The notes under the pieces are model-generated. The model was not told the origin of the DNA and ran no database searches. It saw only the letters and a program-made list of their open reading frames with translations. A DNA stretch of 64,000 nt, taken from Campylobacter magnus. Its GTDB lineage: Bacteria; Campylobacterota; Campylobacteria; Campylobacterales; Campylobacteraceae. Below are positions 1 to 6,724 of the stretch, piece after piece (the first letter of the stretch is position 1; each line of letters begins with the position of its first letter). The translations under genes were made by a program, and so were the position numbers. The stretch lies in contig NZ_JAQSLK010000005.1 in assembly GCF_028649595.1 (NCBI RefSeq), forward strand, positions 1-64,000, read 5' to 3'.

Positions 1-215
1 TGGTAAGAGGAGCTTTTAAAAGATGAGCTTATAGAGCTTTTATCCAATTTGTGTTTAATTTTCTTAAAAAAATTGCTAGATTATTGCAATATAAAAATAG
101 AATTTAAAAGAATTTACTTATATTGCTTAAACTTAATTTTGATATAATATCACTATCTTTTAAAATGAAATAATCGCTTTTAAAAATGTTTAGGGAAAAT
201 TAAGGAAAGCATCGG

Positions 216-229
216 TGGTGGGTCCACCA
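216..229. repeat. left attachment-site repeat (attL) of the island
   Basis: The 14-mer TGGTGGGTCCACCA is identical to positions 11909-11922, where it forms the 3' end (including CCA) of the tRNA-Met gene. This is the expected footprint of a tyrosine integrase that uses a tRNA 3' end as attB, and the integrase gene lies beside the tRNA copy. I infer that this is the distal junction of the island. The flanking bases differ except for a short shared AAGC-type stretch upstream, so the crossover core is probably only these 14 bp. Positions 1-215 hold no gene I can support. Confidence 0.8.
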
Positions 230-363
230 CTCACCGAATATATATCTATAAATATTATTATATCATTATTTTAAAGCTTTAAGTTTTTTAAGGTCAATGT
301 AAAAGTAAATTATTTACTTTTTATTATATTCTATAAAAATCATTGAAATTTATATTATACAAT

Positions 364-468
364 AAAATCATAAAACACGATTATATCGTGCTTTGCTCGG
401 TCGCCAGTAGTAATTCTGTAGTAATTACGCTAAAAGCACGATATAATCGGTGTTTTGTTCAGTCGTAA
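364..468 (+). repeat. left copy of a 105-bp island inverted repeat
   Basis: This segment matches the reverse complement of 10326-10429 over essentially its whole length, with about a dozen mismatches and one single-base indel. Each copy is itself nearly self-complementary: CACGATTATATCGTG near one end pairs with GCACGATATAATCGG near the other, so either strand can fold into a long hairpin. It sits directly downstream of the repressor gene, as its partner sits directly downstream of the integrase gene. Possible roles are a bidirectional terminator, a protein-binding site or a recombination substrate. Confidence 0.8.
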
Positions 469-482
469 TTATTTTTTGTTTT

Positions 483-1100
483 TTATCGTTTTAAATCAGA
501 TAGCTTTAAAATATCACTTTTAATTTTGTATTTATAAACAGCCCAAAAATCCCACTTATCTATTTTTATATTATCAAAAAATGCTTGATCTTTTATTTTT
601 ACAACACCTTTTTTATAATCATATACACCAGTAAAGACCAAATCGTGATTAGCCACTAGCACTTGACAATCATCACTATTTAATATTTTTTGCTCGTCAT
701 CAAAGACTAAAATGCTATCGCTACTCCATCTTGCCATATAATATTTTTTATTTGGTGCAAATGGAAATAAAAATGTAAAAAAATCATAAGGAAGAGCTAT
801 TTTTTTAGCATTTTTCTTGTCTATGAAATTGCTTATATCGTTGAAAAATTCTATATTAACAATATTTCTTTCAATTAAACTTTTTGAAAGGTTTTTTATA
901 TCAATACTCTCATCACTAAAAAATTCGTTTGAAATATTAAATTTATCACTAATGCTATTTATGACATAATCTGGCAATGGATTATAGCCATTTTCATAGC
1001 TAGCAATAGCACTTTTTGAAATTCCCAAACACTCCCCAAGCTCTGTTTGGCTTAGTTTTAATGTTTTTCGTAATGATTGCAATCTTTTGCCTAGATCCAT
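483..1100 (-). CDS. XRE-family repressor of the island (Cro/CI-type)
   Basis: The protein is about 205 residues. Its N-terminal 60 residues read as a lambda-repressor-type helix-turn-helix (RLQSLRKTLKLSQTELGECL followed by GISKSAIASYENG). The remaining part resembles the C-terminal region of CI-like repressors, but I cannot see a clear Ser/Lys peptidase pair, so self-cleavage is uncertain. I start it at 1100, where AAAGG lies seven bases upstream; an in-frame ATG at 1121 has no good ribosome site. It diverges from the excisionase-like gene across a 153-bp intergenic region with a strong promoter and an inverted repeat, the usual layout for a lysogeny-type switch. It probably represses the rightward island genes. 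Confidence 0.8.
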   Translation of the reverse strand: MDLGKRLQSLRKTLKLSQTELGECLGISKSAIASYENGYNPLPDYVINSISDKFNISNEFFSDESIDIKNLSKSLIERNIVNIEFFNDISNFIDKKNAKKIALPYDFFTFLFPFAPNKKYYMARWSSDSILVFDDEQKILNSDDCQVLVANHDLVFTGVYDYKKGVVKIKDQAFFDNIKIDKWDFWAVYKYKIKSDILKLSDLKR

Positions 1101-1169
1101 ATTTATACCTTTAACTGTCAAATAAAATCATATTATAGAATTTATTGCCTTTAAAAATAATAAATAATC

Positions 1170-1224
1170 ATTTATTGAAATTTTTGATATATTATTGACA
1201 ATAAATATATTTTTTTGCTATAAT
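1170..1224 (+). promoter_or_regulatory. rightward island promoter with candidate operator
   Basis: TTGACA at 1195-1200 and TATAAT at 1219-1224, separated by 18 bp with a T-rich run before the -10 box, form an excellent housekeeping promoter for the genes starting at 1254. The inverted repeat ATTTATTG (1170-1177) / CAATAAAT (1199-1206) overlaps the -35 box and is a plausible binding site for the divergent XRE repressor. The operator role is inference; the promoter boxes are seen directly. Confidence 0.7.
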
Positions 1225-1253
1225 TCGCTAATTTTTACACACAAGGAGAAAAA

Positions 1254-1466
1254 ATGAAAAAAATAATCCCAGCAAATTCTGAGTTTATGACACCACAGAT
1301 GCTAGAAAGTGAACTTGGAATAAGCATTAGCAAGCAAAGCAAGTTAAGAATGAAACGAGCTCAAAATCAGCCTAATCCTTTGCCGTTTATTAAACAAGGC
1401 AAATTGATTGTTTATCCTAGAAGTAGCGTTTATTCTTGGTTCAATAGTTTAGCAAGGGGACTATGA
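1254..1466 (+). CDS. excisionase/AlpA-like helix-turn-helix protein
   Basis: This is a 70-residue basic protein with a winged-helix style layout: a predicted recognition segment around residues 11-30 (TPQMLESELGISISKQSKLR), then a basic stretch, then IKQGKLIVYPRSSVYSWF, which is typical of MerR/AlpA/Xis-like DNA-binding proteins. It has a good AAGGAG site eight bases upstream. Its stop overlaps the start of the next gene (ATGATGA), so the two are probably translationally coupled. By position it is likely the excisionase or an activator of the integrase. The family call rests on short motifs only. Confidence 0.6.
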   Translation: MKKIIPANSEFMTPQMLESELGISISKQSKLRMKRAQNQPNPLPFIKQGKLIVYPRSSVYSWFNSLARGL

Positions 1467-2482
1467 TGAATAGCGTGCTAGATTATTTAGATAGCTTTGC
1501 TATACCTGAGAGTGAGTGGGAAAAAGAGCTTGAATGGATAGATATATTTGACAATGAAAAGTTTTTAGCAAAAGCTAGTATAACTTTGATTAGCGCAGAT
1601 ACAAGCTCTTTTAAAACTTTTTTTACTACCGAATTTTCAATGCCATTGCTTAAAAATGGAGTATTTAAAAAAGTTTATGATATTGATTTTGATGGAGACA
1701 CAAGAGTATATAAGGAAAGAAACCAAAATGATATTTTAAAGCCACTGCGTGATAACAAGCAGTGGATTTATATAAGAGAAAACGAGATTATAGCAAAAAA
1801 TACTTCAATAGATGTAATTTTAGATGATATTTCTAGAAAAAATGAAAATCTTAATGGAGTTCTTTTTATTATTGATGTGCTTAGTAATTTTACTAATCCA
1901 AACGATGTAAAAGAAGTAAATAGGTTTTTTGGAATTCTTAGAAGACTAACAAATTTAAATGCTACCATTATTGTTTTACACCACAATAAAAAAGAACGCA
2001 CACAAGATGGACTTGGACAATATAGTGGAGTTTCTTATCTTACTGGTAAAGCTGATGTAGCGTATCAGTTATCAGCAAATGATAATAAAGAAATTCCAGT
2101 ATTAACTTTTAAAATAATTAAAAGCAAATACAATTATCTAAATGGTAAAAAGCATATTATTTTTTCTCTCGATACGACCAAAAGAGCTGGTGAGCGTTTA
2201 AGCATAGATACTACAAAAAGCGATGACGAAATTCAAAATTCTCAAAGTCCTAAAAGAACAGAAATCAAAGAAAAAATTTTGAAAGTTTTAAACACAGTAG
2301 ATCAAATTTATCAAGGTCAACTTTTAGAGAAAATAGGCACTAATAAAAACGATAAAACAGCAATAAATGTTATTGACACTTGTGCTAAATATTCTGAGCC
2401 ACTTTGGCATATAAAAACAATCGCCAAAGGAAATATAACTTCAAAGCTGATTTCTTTAAAAGTTTTTGAAAATGATGTCTAA
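1463..2482 (+). CDS. RepA/RecA-like ATPase with a degenerate P-loop
   Basis: The 339-residue protein has the layout of plasmid RepA-type hexameric helicase ATPases (AAA_25 group). Residues 42-52 (ISADTSSFKTF) occupy the Walker A place, residues 135-144 (VLFIIDVLSN) the Walker B strand, and LHHNKK near residue 173 matches the conserved His-His segment of this group. The Walker A is odd: the Lys-Thr pair is kept but both consensus glycines are missing. Whether it still hydrolyses ATP is open. It overlaps the upstream helix-turn-helix gene by four bases and precedes the relaxase, consistent with a replication or mobilization role for the excised element. Confidence 0.65.
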   Translation: MMNSVLDYLDSFAIPESEWEKELEWIDIFDNEKFLAKASITLISADTSSFKTFFTTEFSMPLLKNGVFKKVYDIDFDGDTRVYKERNQNDILKPLRDNKQWIYIRENEIIAKNTSIDVILDDISRKNENLNGVLFIIDVLSNFTNPNDVKEVNRFFGILRRLTNLNATIIVLHHNKKERTQDGLGQYSGVSYLTGKADVAYQLSANDNKEIPVLTFKIIKSKYNYLNGKKHIIFSLDTTKRAGERLSIDTTKSDDEIQNSQSPKRTEIKEKILKVLNTVDQIYQGQLLEKIGTNKNDKTAINVIDTCAKYSEPLWHIKTIAKGNITSKLISLKVFENDV

Positions 2483-2521
2483 TTCGTCACTTCTTTTTTG
2501 GCGTAAATTTTATTTTTTTAC

Positions 2522-2677
2522 TGAGCTTGCCGAAGTAAAAAGCGCACACATAAGAGCAAATAAAATCTTTGAAAATCGCCTAGATTTTTAAAGAGATTTT
2601 TTTGCTCTTAGGGATAGTGCGAACTATCCCTAAGAAAACAAGTTTCTTAGCCGTTCGCACAAAAATCGGCAAGCTCA
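2522..2677. other. hairpin-rich region before the relaxase: candidate oriT
   Basis: This stretch holds four perfect inverted repeats: TGAGCTTGCCGA (2522-2533) with 2666-2677; TAAGAGCAAA (2551-2560) with 2601-2610; CTTAGGGATAGT (2607-2618) with 2623-2634 around a GCGA loop; and TAAGAAA (2631-2637) with 2643-2649. GTGCGAAC (2617-2624) can instead pair with GTTCGCAC (2653-2660), an alternative fold. Relaxase genes of MobV type are usually preceded by their oriT, so I infer that this is the nick region; a replication origin or a leader controlling mob translation are alternatives. Confidence 0.5.
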
Positions 2678-2704
2678 TTTTGTGATTTTAAAAAAGGATT
2701 TTTA

Positions 2705-4393
2705 ATGAAAAAAATACTAGAAGATGATTTTGAATTTCGCACAAAAACAATATATTTATCAAAGCAAAAAGCAACTCAGATAAAGCAAAATTTAGAGCCA
2801 AATTTTATTTATAATTCTACTCCAAAATTTAGTAGAGCAAATATAAGCTATCCAAAGAATTTTACTGAAAGGGTAAATAAAAATCGTGGCTCATCTGCTA
2901 ATATAAGAAAAGCAAAATCAAATAGCCAAAAGCACAATGAAAGAAATGAGGAAAAAGAGCCAAAATATTTTTTGCCACTTGAATATAGACAAGAAAATGA
3001 AACTTGGGATTGTGGGATAAGCGAACAAGAACTTTTTGAACAAGAACTCCAAAAATACAATGAAATAAAAAAAGGCTACAATGGTAAACGACCAGCCTTT
3101 GAAAACTGCAAGTGGGAGATGATAATAAATCTAAACAATACACACGATATGGCAGACTGCCAAAAGGTAGCTAACTATGTAGCAAATAAATTCAACTTTC
3201 ATAGCACACGCATTGCTATACATAGAGATGAGGGCAGACTAATAGACCTTGATAATGCTGATGATAAAACAAACACTCTTATTCTAACTGGCAAACGCAA
3301 GAACTGCTATAAAGATGAAAATTCTAAAAAATACTACTGGGATAAAGAACTAAGCAAAGAAATAAATGTAGGTGTGGTGTATAACTATCACGCTCATTTA
3401 AACTTTTTAACTATCAAAGATGCTAAACAAAATATGCGTAGAGCTTACATAAAAAGAGAAGATCTGAGTGAATTACAAACTAAACTGGCTATTATGCTAG
3501 ATATGCCAAGAGGCGAAATAATCAAAGAAAGTGAGAGAAGTAGCGATAAAAAGCATAGGAGTGGCAGAGAATACGCCAAAGAACAGCACGAACAGCAAGA
3601 AACTTTACTAAATCTAAAAGAGCAAAAAGAAATCTTGGAAATTGAAAGAAAAGCAAGTGTGGGAAATAATTACACAAAAGATTATTTTAGAGAGTTAAAA
3701 CGACTCGCCACAAAAGAGCTAAAAAGCAAAGATGAACTAGAAAAAGAGATTAAAGAGTTAAAAATAAAGCACGATAAGTTTTATTCTAGCAAGGACTACA
3801 CCAAAGCATTAGAAAATAAAATCATAGAGCTAAATAATGATAAAAACGATCTTTTAGGTATCATCAAGCAGACAAGTGATAACTTTATAGAGTTAGCAGA
3901 GCAGGCCAAGCAAGATAGTATAGAAAGGCTAGAAAAAGCAAAACTTATGGAAGAAGAGCTAAAGAAAGAAAAAGAAATGTTGTATGATATGTATTCTACA
4001 GCAGATAAGATAATGCGAGATGAAATAGCAAAAGATAGATTTATGACAGATAAGGTAAATGATAGATTTGCCTCTTTGAGCGAATCTACTTTTAGAGATA
4101 CTTTATATAAATATGCAATTTTACACCCTATAACATCAGAATATGAAAAAAAGAAACTCGAAGAGCAAAAACAAAAAGAGCGCATAGAAAAAGAAAAAGT
4201 TGAGGCTCAAAGAGAGGCTGGGCGAGAGCAAAGGAGAGCCGAAAGACTACAAACCCAAAATGACAATTTTGGTTTAGAATTTTTAGAATTTGAAAAATTA
4301 CTTGGTTCGTATAAAACTCAAAATAAGCCTGAAAGCACTGCTGTCCAAGAACAAAAGCCAAAAAAACACCAAGAAAAAGAGCGTGAGAGATAG
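2705..4393 (+). CDS. mob: MobV/Pre-like relaxase (mobilization protein)
   Basis: The protein has 562 residues. The N-terminal half holds the metal and catalytic features of MobV-like relaxases: IHRDEG at about residues 172-177, then NYHAHLNFLTI with the HxH pair at residues 229 and 231, although the spacing between the two motifs is longer than in classical MobV. Residues about 290-460 are a long charged coiled coil, as in other Mob proteins, and the end is Glu/Arg/Lys-rich. The start follows AAAAAAGGA closely. It lies just downstream of a hairpin-rich candidate oriT. The last 205 bp recur at 10074-10278. It would nick and pilot the island during transfer by a helper conjugation system, none of which is encoded here. 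Confidence 0.75.
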   Translation: MKKILEDDFEFRTKTIYLSKQKATQIKQNLEPNFIYNSTPKFSRANISYPKNFTERVNKNRGSSANIRKAKSNSQKHNERNEEKEPKYFLPLEYRQENETWDCGISEQELFEQELQKYNEIKKGYNGKRPAFENCKWEMIINLNNTHDMADCQKVANYVANKFNFHSTRIAIHRDEGRLIDLDNADDKTNTLILTGKRKNCYKDENSKKYYWDKELSKEINVGVVYNYHAHLNFLTIKDAKQNMRRAYIKREDLSELQTKLAIMLDMPRGEIIKESERSSDKKHRSGREYAKEQHEQQETLLNLKEQKEILEIERKASVGNNYTKDYFRELKRLATKELKSKDELEKEIKELKIKHDKFYSSKDYTKALENKIIELNNDKNDLLGIIKQTSDNFIELAEQAKQDSIERLEKAKLMEEELKKEKEMLYDMYSTADKIMRDEIAKDRFMTDKVNDRFASLSESTFRDTLYKYAILHPITSEYEKKKLEEQKQKERIEKEKVEAQREAGREQRRAERLQTQNDNFGLEFLEFEKLLGSYKTQNKPESTAVQEQKPKKHQEKERER

Positions 4394-4420
4394 TTTTTTA
4401 TTTGGTGTCAAGTGCAAAGT

Positions 4421-4458
4421 AAAAATGCACCACTTATGCACACCAAAAATGCACCACT
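4421..4458 (+). repeat. pair of 14-bp direct repeats behind mob
   Basis: AAAAATGCACCACT occurs at 4421-4434 and again at 4445-4458, a 24-bp period, with a partial ATGCACAC copy between. It lies in the AT-rich gap between the relaxase gene and the lipase cargo. It looks iteron-like, but two copies are too few to claim an origin. Confidence 0.4.
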
Positions 4459-4644
4459 AAAATTTGCATTTAAAGGTAACTTATAAGAAAAATTTACGCA
4501 GTAAAATATCTAAATTTATTTATTAAGATAGTTTTTGTAAAATAGTAACACTTTTTTAAAAAATTCAAAAAATATTACAAAAATCATTCAAATGTCTTAT
4601 TATTTTGTTACAATTGCCGTGAATTTTTTAAATAAGGAAATATT

Positions 4645-5334
4645 TTGCTGGGTCTTATTATGTTTGGGATTGCTATTCCACTAGCTTTGATTTTTTCTTA
4701 TTTTTGGGCTGTGATTATATATAGGCTTTTTGGCACGGATAGCAAAAGGGATAAAATCATTAGAGTTATAATCTATATCTTAGTTGCCTTTTTGGTGTTT
4801 GGTGGCTGGGGTGTACTTGTGGATATTTGTATATTTTTTTGGATTAGGGATTTTAAGAAAAAAACTAGTTATTATCACGCAAAGCACCTTTTAGGCAAAG
4901 TTGCCTTTGGTTTGTCTATCCCTGTGTTTGCGTTTTCTGCGTGGCAGCTAGAAGTGCCACAAAGGCTGGTCTTTAAAATATTTACAACTTTACAACCTTA
5001 CCCAAAATACGAAATAATGCCACTAGAAGTAAAAAATGACACAAATGCTAGTTTTATTGATAAAGTAAGCTCTTTTAGGCTTAAAAATATGGATAAAAAA
5101 TTACCTTGTGGACTTATATCTTTTTATTGTAATATACGCAGTATTTATTATAGCGATGAAAATATTAAAGACTTTGAGCTAGTAAAAATATATGGAGCTT
5201 ATTTTGCTCGCAGCACTCTTTTTAATGCTTTAACCATTTATGATGCCAGTGCTTATGAGTATTATGGAAATAGTGATTTTAATGAAATAAAAAAACTAAT
5301 CAACAAACAAGGAGAAGACAATGTCGCAAAATGA
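4645..5334 (+). CDS. membrane protein paired with truncated lipase (module 1)
   Basis: I do not recognise a family for this 229-residue protein. It has two or three hydrophobic segments in the first 100 residues (about 3-25, 36-57 and 78-95) followed by a soluble domain. It starts with TTG, with AAGGA about eight bases upstream. Its 3' end overlaps the next gene by 14 bases, and the next gene's ribosome site lies inside its coding sequence, so the two are co-translated. The ending (NKQGEDN) is like that of the 322-residue protein at 5756-6724, which also sits directly before a lipase gene. The repeated arrangement suggests an immunity or secretion partner of the lipase; this is inference. Confidence 0.55.
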   Translation: MLGLIMFGIAIPLALIFSYFWAVIIYRLFGTDSKRDKIIRVIIYILVAFLVFGGWGVLVDICIFFWIRDFKKKTSYYHAKHLLGKVAFGLSIPVFAFSAWQLEVPQRLVFKIFTTLQPYPKYEIMPLEVKNDTNASFIDKVSSFRLKNMDKKLPCGLISFYCNIRSIYYSDENIKDFELVKIYGAYFARSTLFNALTIYDASAYEYYGNSDFNEIKKLINKQGEDNVAK

Positions 5335-5605
5335 TGTAAAACTAGGTACAGTAAAAAATTCTGCTTTTTTAGCTAATGTAAGCTATGACTCAACTGATAA
5401 AATGAAAACTAGGGATTTTGCAAAAGTTGAAAATGATAAAATTACATTAACAAACCCAGCTACAAATTCTAGTTTTGAAGTATATAATCAAGCTGGCAAT
5501 GATAGCTCAGGATTTAGCGCTACTGTGTTTAAAGACACAAGTACAGGCGAGTATGTAATAGCTTTTCGTGGCACTGAGATAGGTAATGGAAAAATAAGTG
5601 CTTAA
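5321..5605 (+). pseudogene. truncated class 3 lipase N-terminus (module 1)
   Basis: The 94 residues match the layout of the start of the full lipase at 6708: an opening of about 80 residues leading to VIAFRGTE, against IVFRGTE in the complete copy, the strand before the catalytic core of class 3 lipases. The frame ends at GNGKISA and a stop codon that lies directly against a cluster of AATTCTAGAATT palindromes. The GxSxG serine motif, the Asp-rich loops and the tail are all absent, so it cannot be an active lipase. It keeps an intact AAGGAG ribosome site and no internal stops, which suggests recent truncation or retention as a short product. Confidence 0.65.
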
Positions 5606-5755
5606 ATTCTAGAATTTAAGGAATTTTAGAATTTGGGTATTTGTGTGTTTTTAAAGTTAGTTTAAATTCTAGAATTTGCTTTAAACTCTAGTTTAAATTA
5701 AAACTAAAATGCGGATTTAGTTTTGAAAATTGAAGTTAAATTATAAGGCGGATAA
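5606..5755. repeat. palindromic repeat cluster inside the island cargo
   Basis: Several decayed copies of the chromosomal palindrome (AAATTCTAGAATTT, GGAATTTTAGAATTTG, AAATTCTAGAATTTG) fill the gap between the truncated lipase and the next module. Their presence shows that the repeat family also occurs inside the horizontally acquired element. Confidence 0.7.
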
Positions 5756-6724
5756 GTGGAAATAATAGGAATGTTAGTAGTGATTTTGATGTATTGGGGA
5801 GGCGATATTCTATCATTAGGAATTTATATCTTTGTTGCATGGTTTATTTATAGAAAATTTTTAAAAGCAAAAATCACTAGCAAAGCTATTAAAATTTTAA
5901 TTATTAGCATTCTTTGCTTATTGCCTTTTTGCGATAGAATAGCAGCAAATATAGAGGGACACTACTACCTCCTTACCACGCCAAAGCCAAAGGATGATAT
6001 AGAGGTGAAATATCCTTTTAGTTTATATTACAACACTGAGCCTTCAAAATCATTTGAGAAAAAAGTTCTAAATCTCCAGACAGATATCCCTTTAAGCTTA
6101 GATGGTAAATTTGCAAATAAAGTATTATTTAATGGCGATGATAATCTTATACATATGTATAGTGGAATAGATGGTAATCTAGATGAAGTTATAAAGCAAT
6201 GTAAATTAAAAAGAAAAGAAATTGAGGAGCATTTTTCAAAATTGGAGGATAATGCTAAAAACGGCGCAGAAAAAATATTGGCTCGACAAAATACACCTAT
6301 TTGTAAAATGTTAGAAGAAAAAAGGAAAGCATTAGAGGCTAATTATAAAAGTAGTAAAGAAATTTTTTTTATAAACAATATGCCAAATGTTGATTATACA
6401 TTCACAAGAGAGCTAAAAGAGCATTTTTTTATATCAGTGTATGATGAAAAAGTGGTGGATAATAAGACAAATGAAATTGTGTTTTTTAGAAGAGAAGTTT
6501 TTGCAAAAAATGCTTATTGGTTATTACTACATAATGCTCAGTTTCGTATAAGTGGTGGTCTTTATAATTTTAAAATAGGTTCTAGATATTATATAGATAA
6601 ATTTAAAAGTATATTTGCTAATCGCAATATACCAATCTATTCTGGAATGTATATCACAATTGATATTTTGCAAAATAAAAAACAAATCAATTCACAAGGA
6701 GAAAAAAATGAACAAAACAATTAG
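5756..6724 (+). CDS. membrane protein paired with lipase (module 2)
   Basis: This 322-residue protein has two N-terminal membrane segments (about residues 3-26 and 40-62) and a long soluble, Lys/Glu-rich region. I do not recognise a family. I accept the GTG start at 5756, preceded by AAGGCGG. Its end overlaps the lipase start at 6708 by 17 bases, and the closing peptide INSQGEKN is read from the same AAGGAG sequence that serves as the lipase ribosome site, just as in module 1. The tight coupling fits an immunity protein or a dedicated secretion or folding partner made in ratio with the lipase. No direct evidence of either function is visible. Confidence 0.55.
   Translation: MEIIGMLVVILMYWGGDILSLGIYIFVAWFIYRKFLKAKITSKAIKILIISILCLLPFCDRIAANIEGHYYLLTTPKPKDDIEVKYPFSLYYNTEPSKSFEKKVLNLQTDIPLSLDGKFANKVLFNGDDNLIHMYSGIDGNLDEVIKQCKLKRKEIEEHFSKLEDNAKNGAEKILARQNTPICKMLEEKRKALEANYKSSKEIFFINNMPNVDYTFTRELKEHFFISVYDEKVVDNKTNEIVFFRREVFAKNAYWLLLHNAQFRISGGLYNFKIGSRYYIDKFKSIFANRNIPIYSGMYITIDILQNKKQINSQGEKNEQNN

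Noticed and set aside
120-215. TATAAT-like boxes at the left border (GATATAATATC)
   Set aside because: A promoter-like string exists, but no gene follows within the region, so a functional call is not supported.
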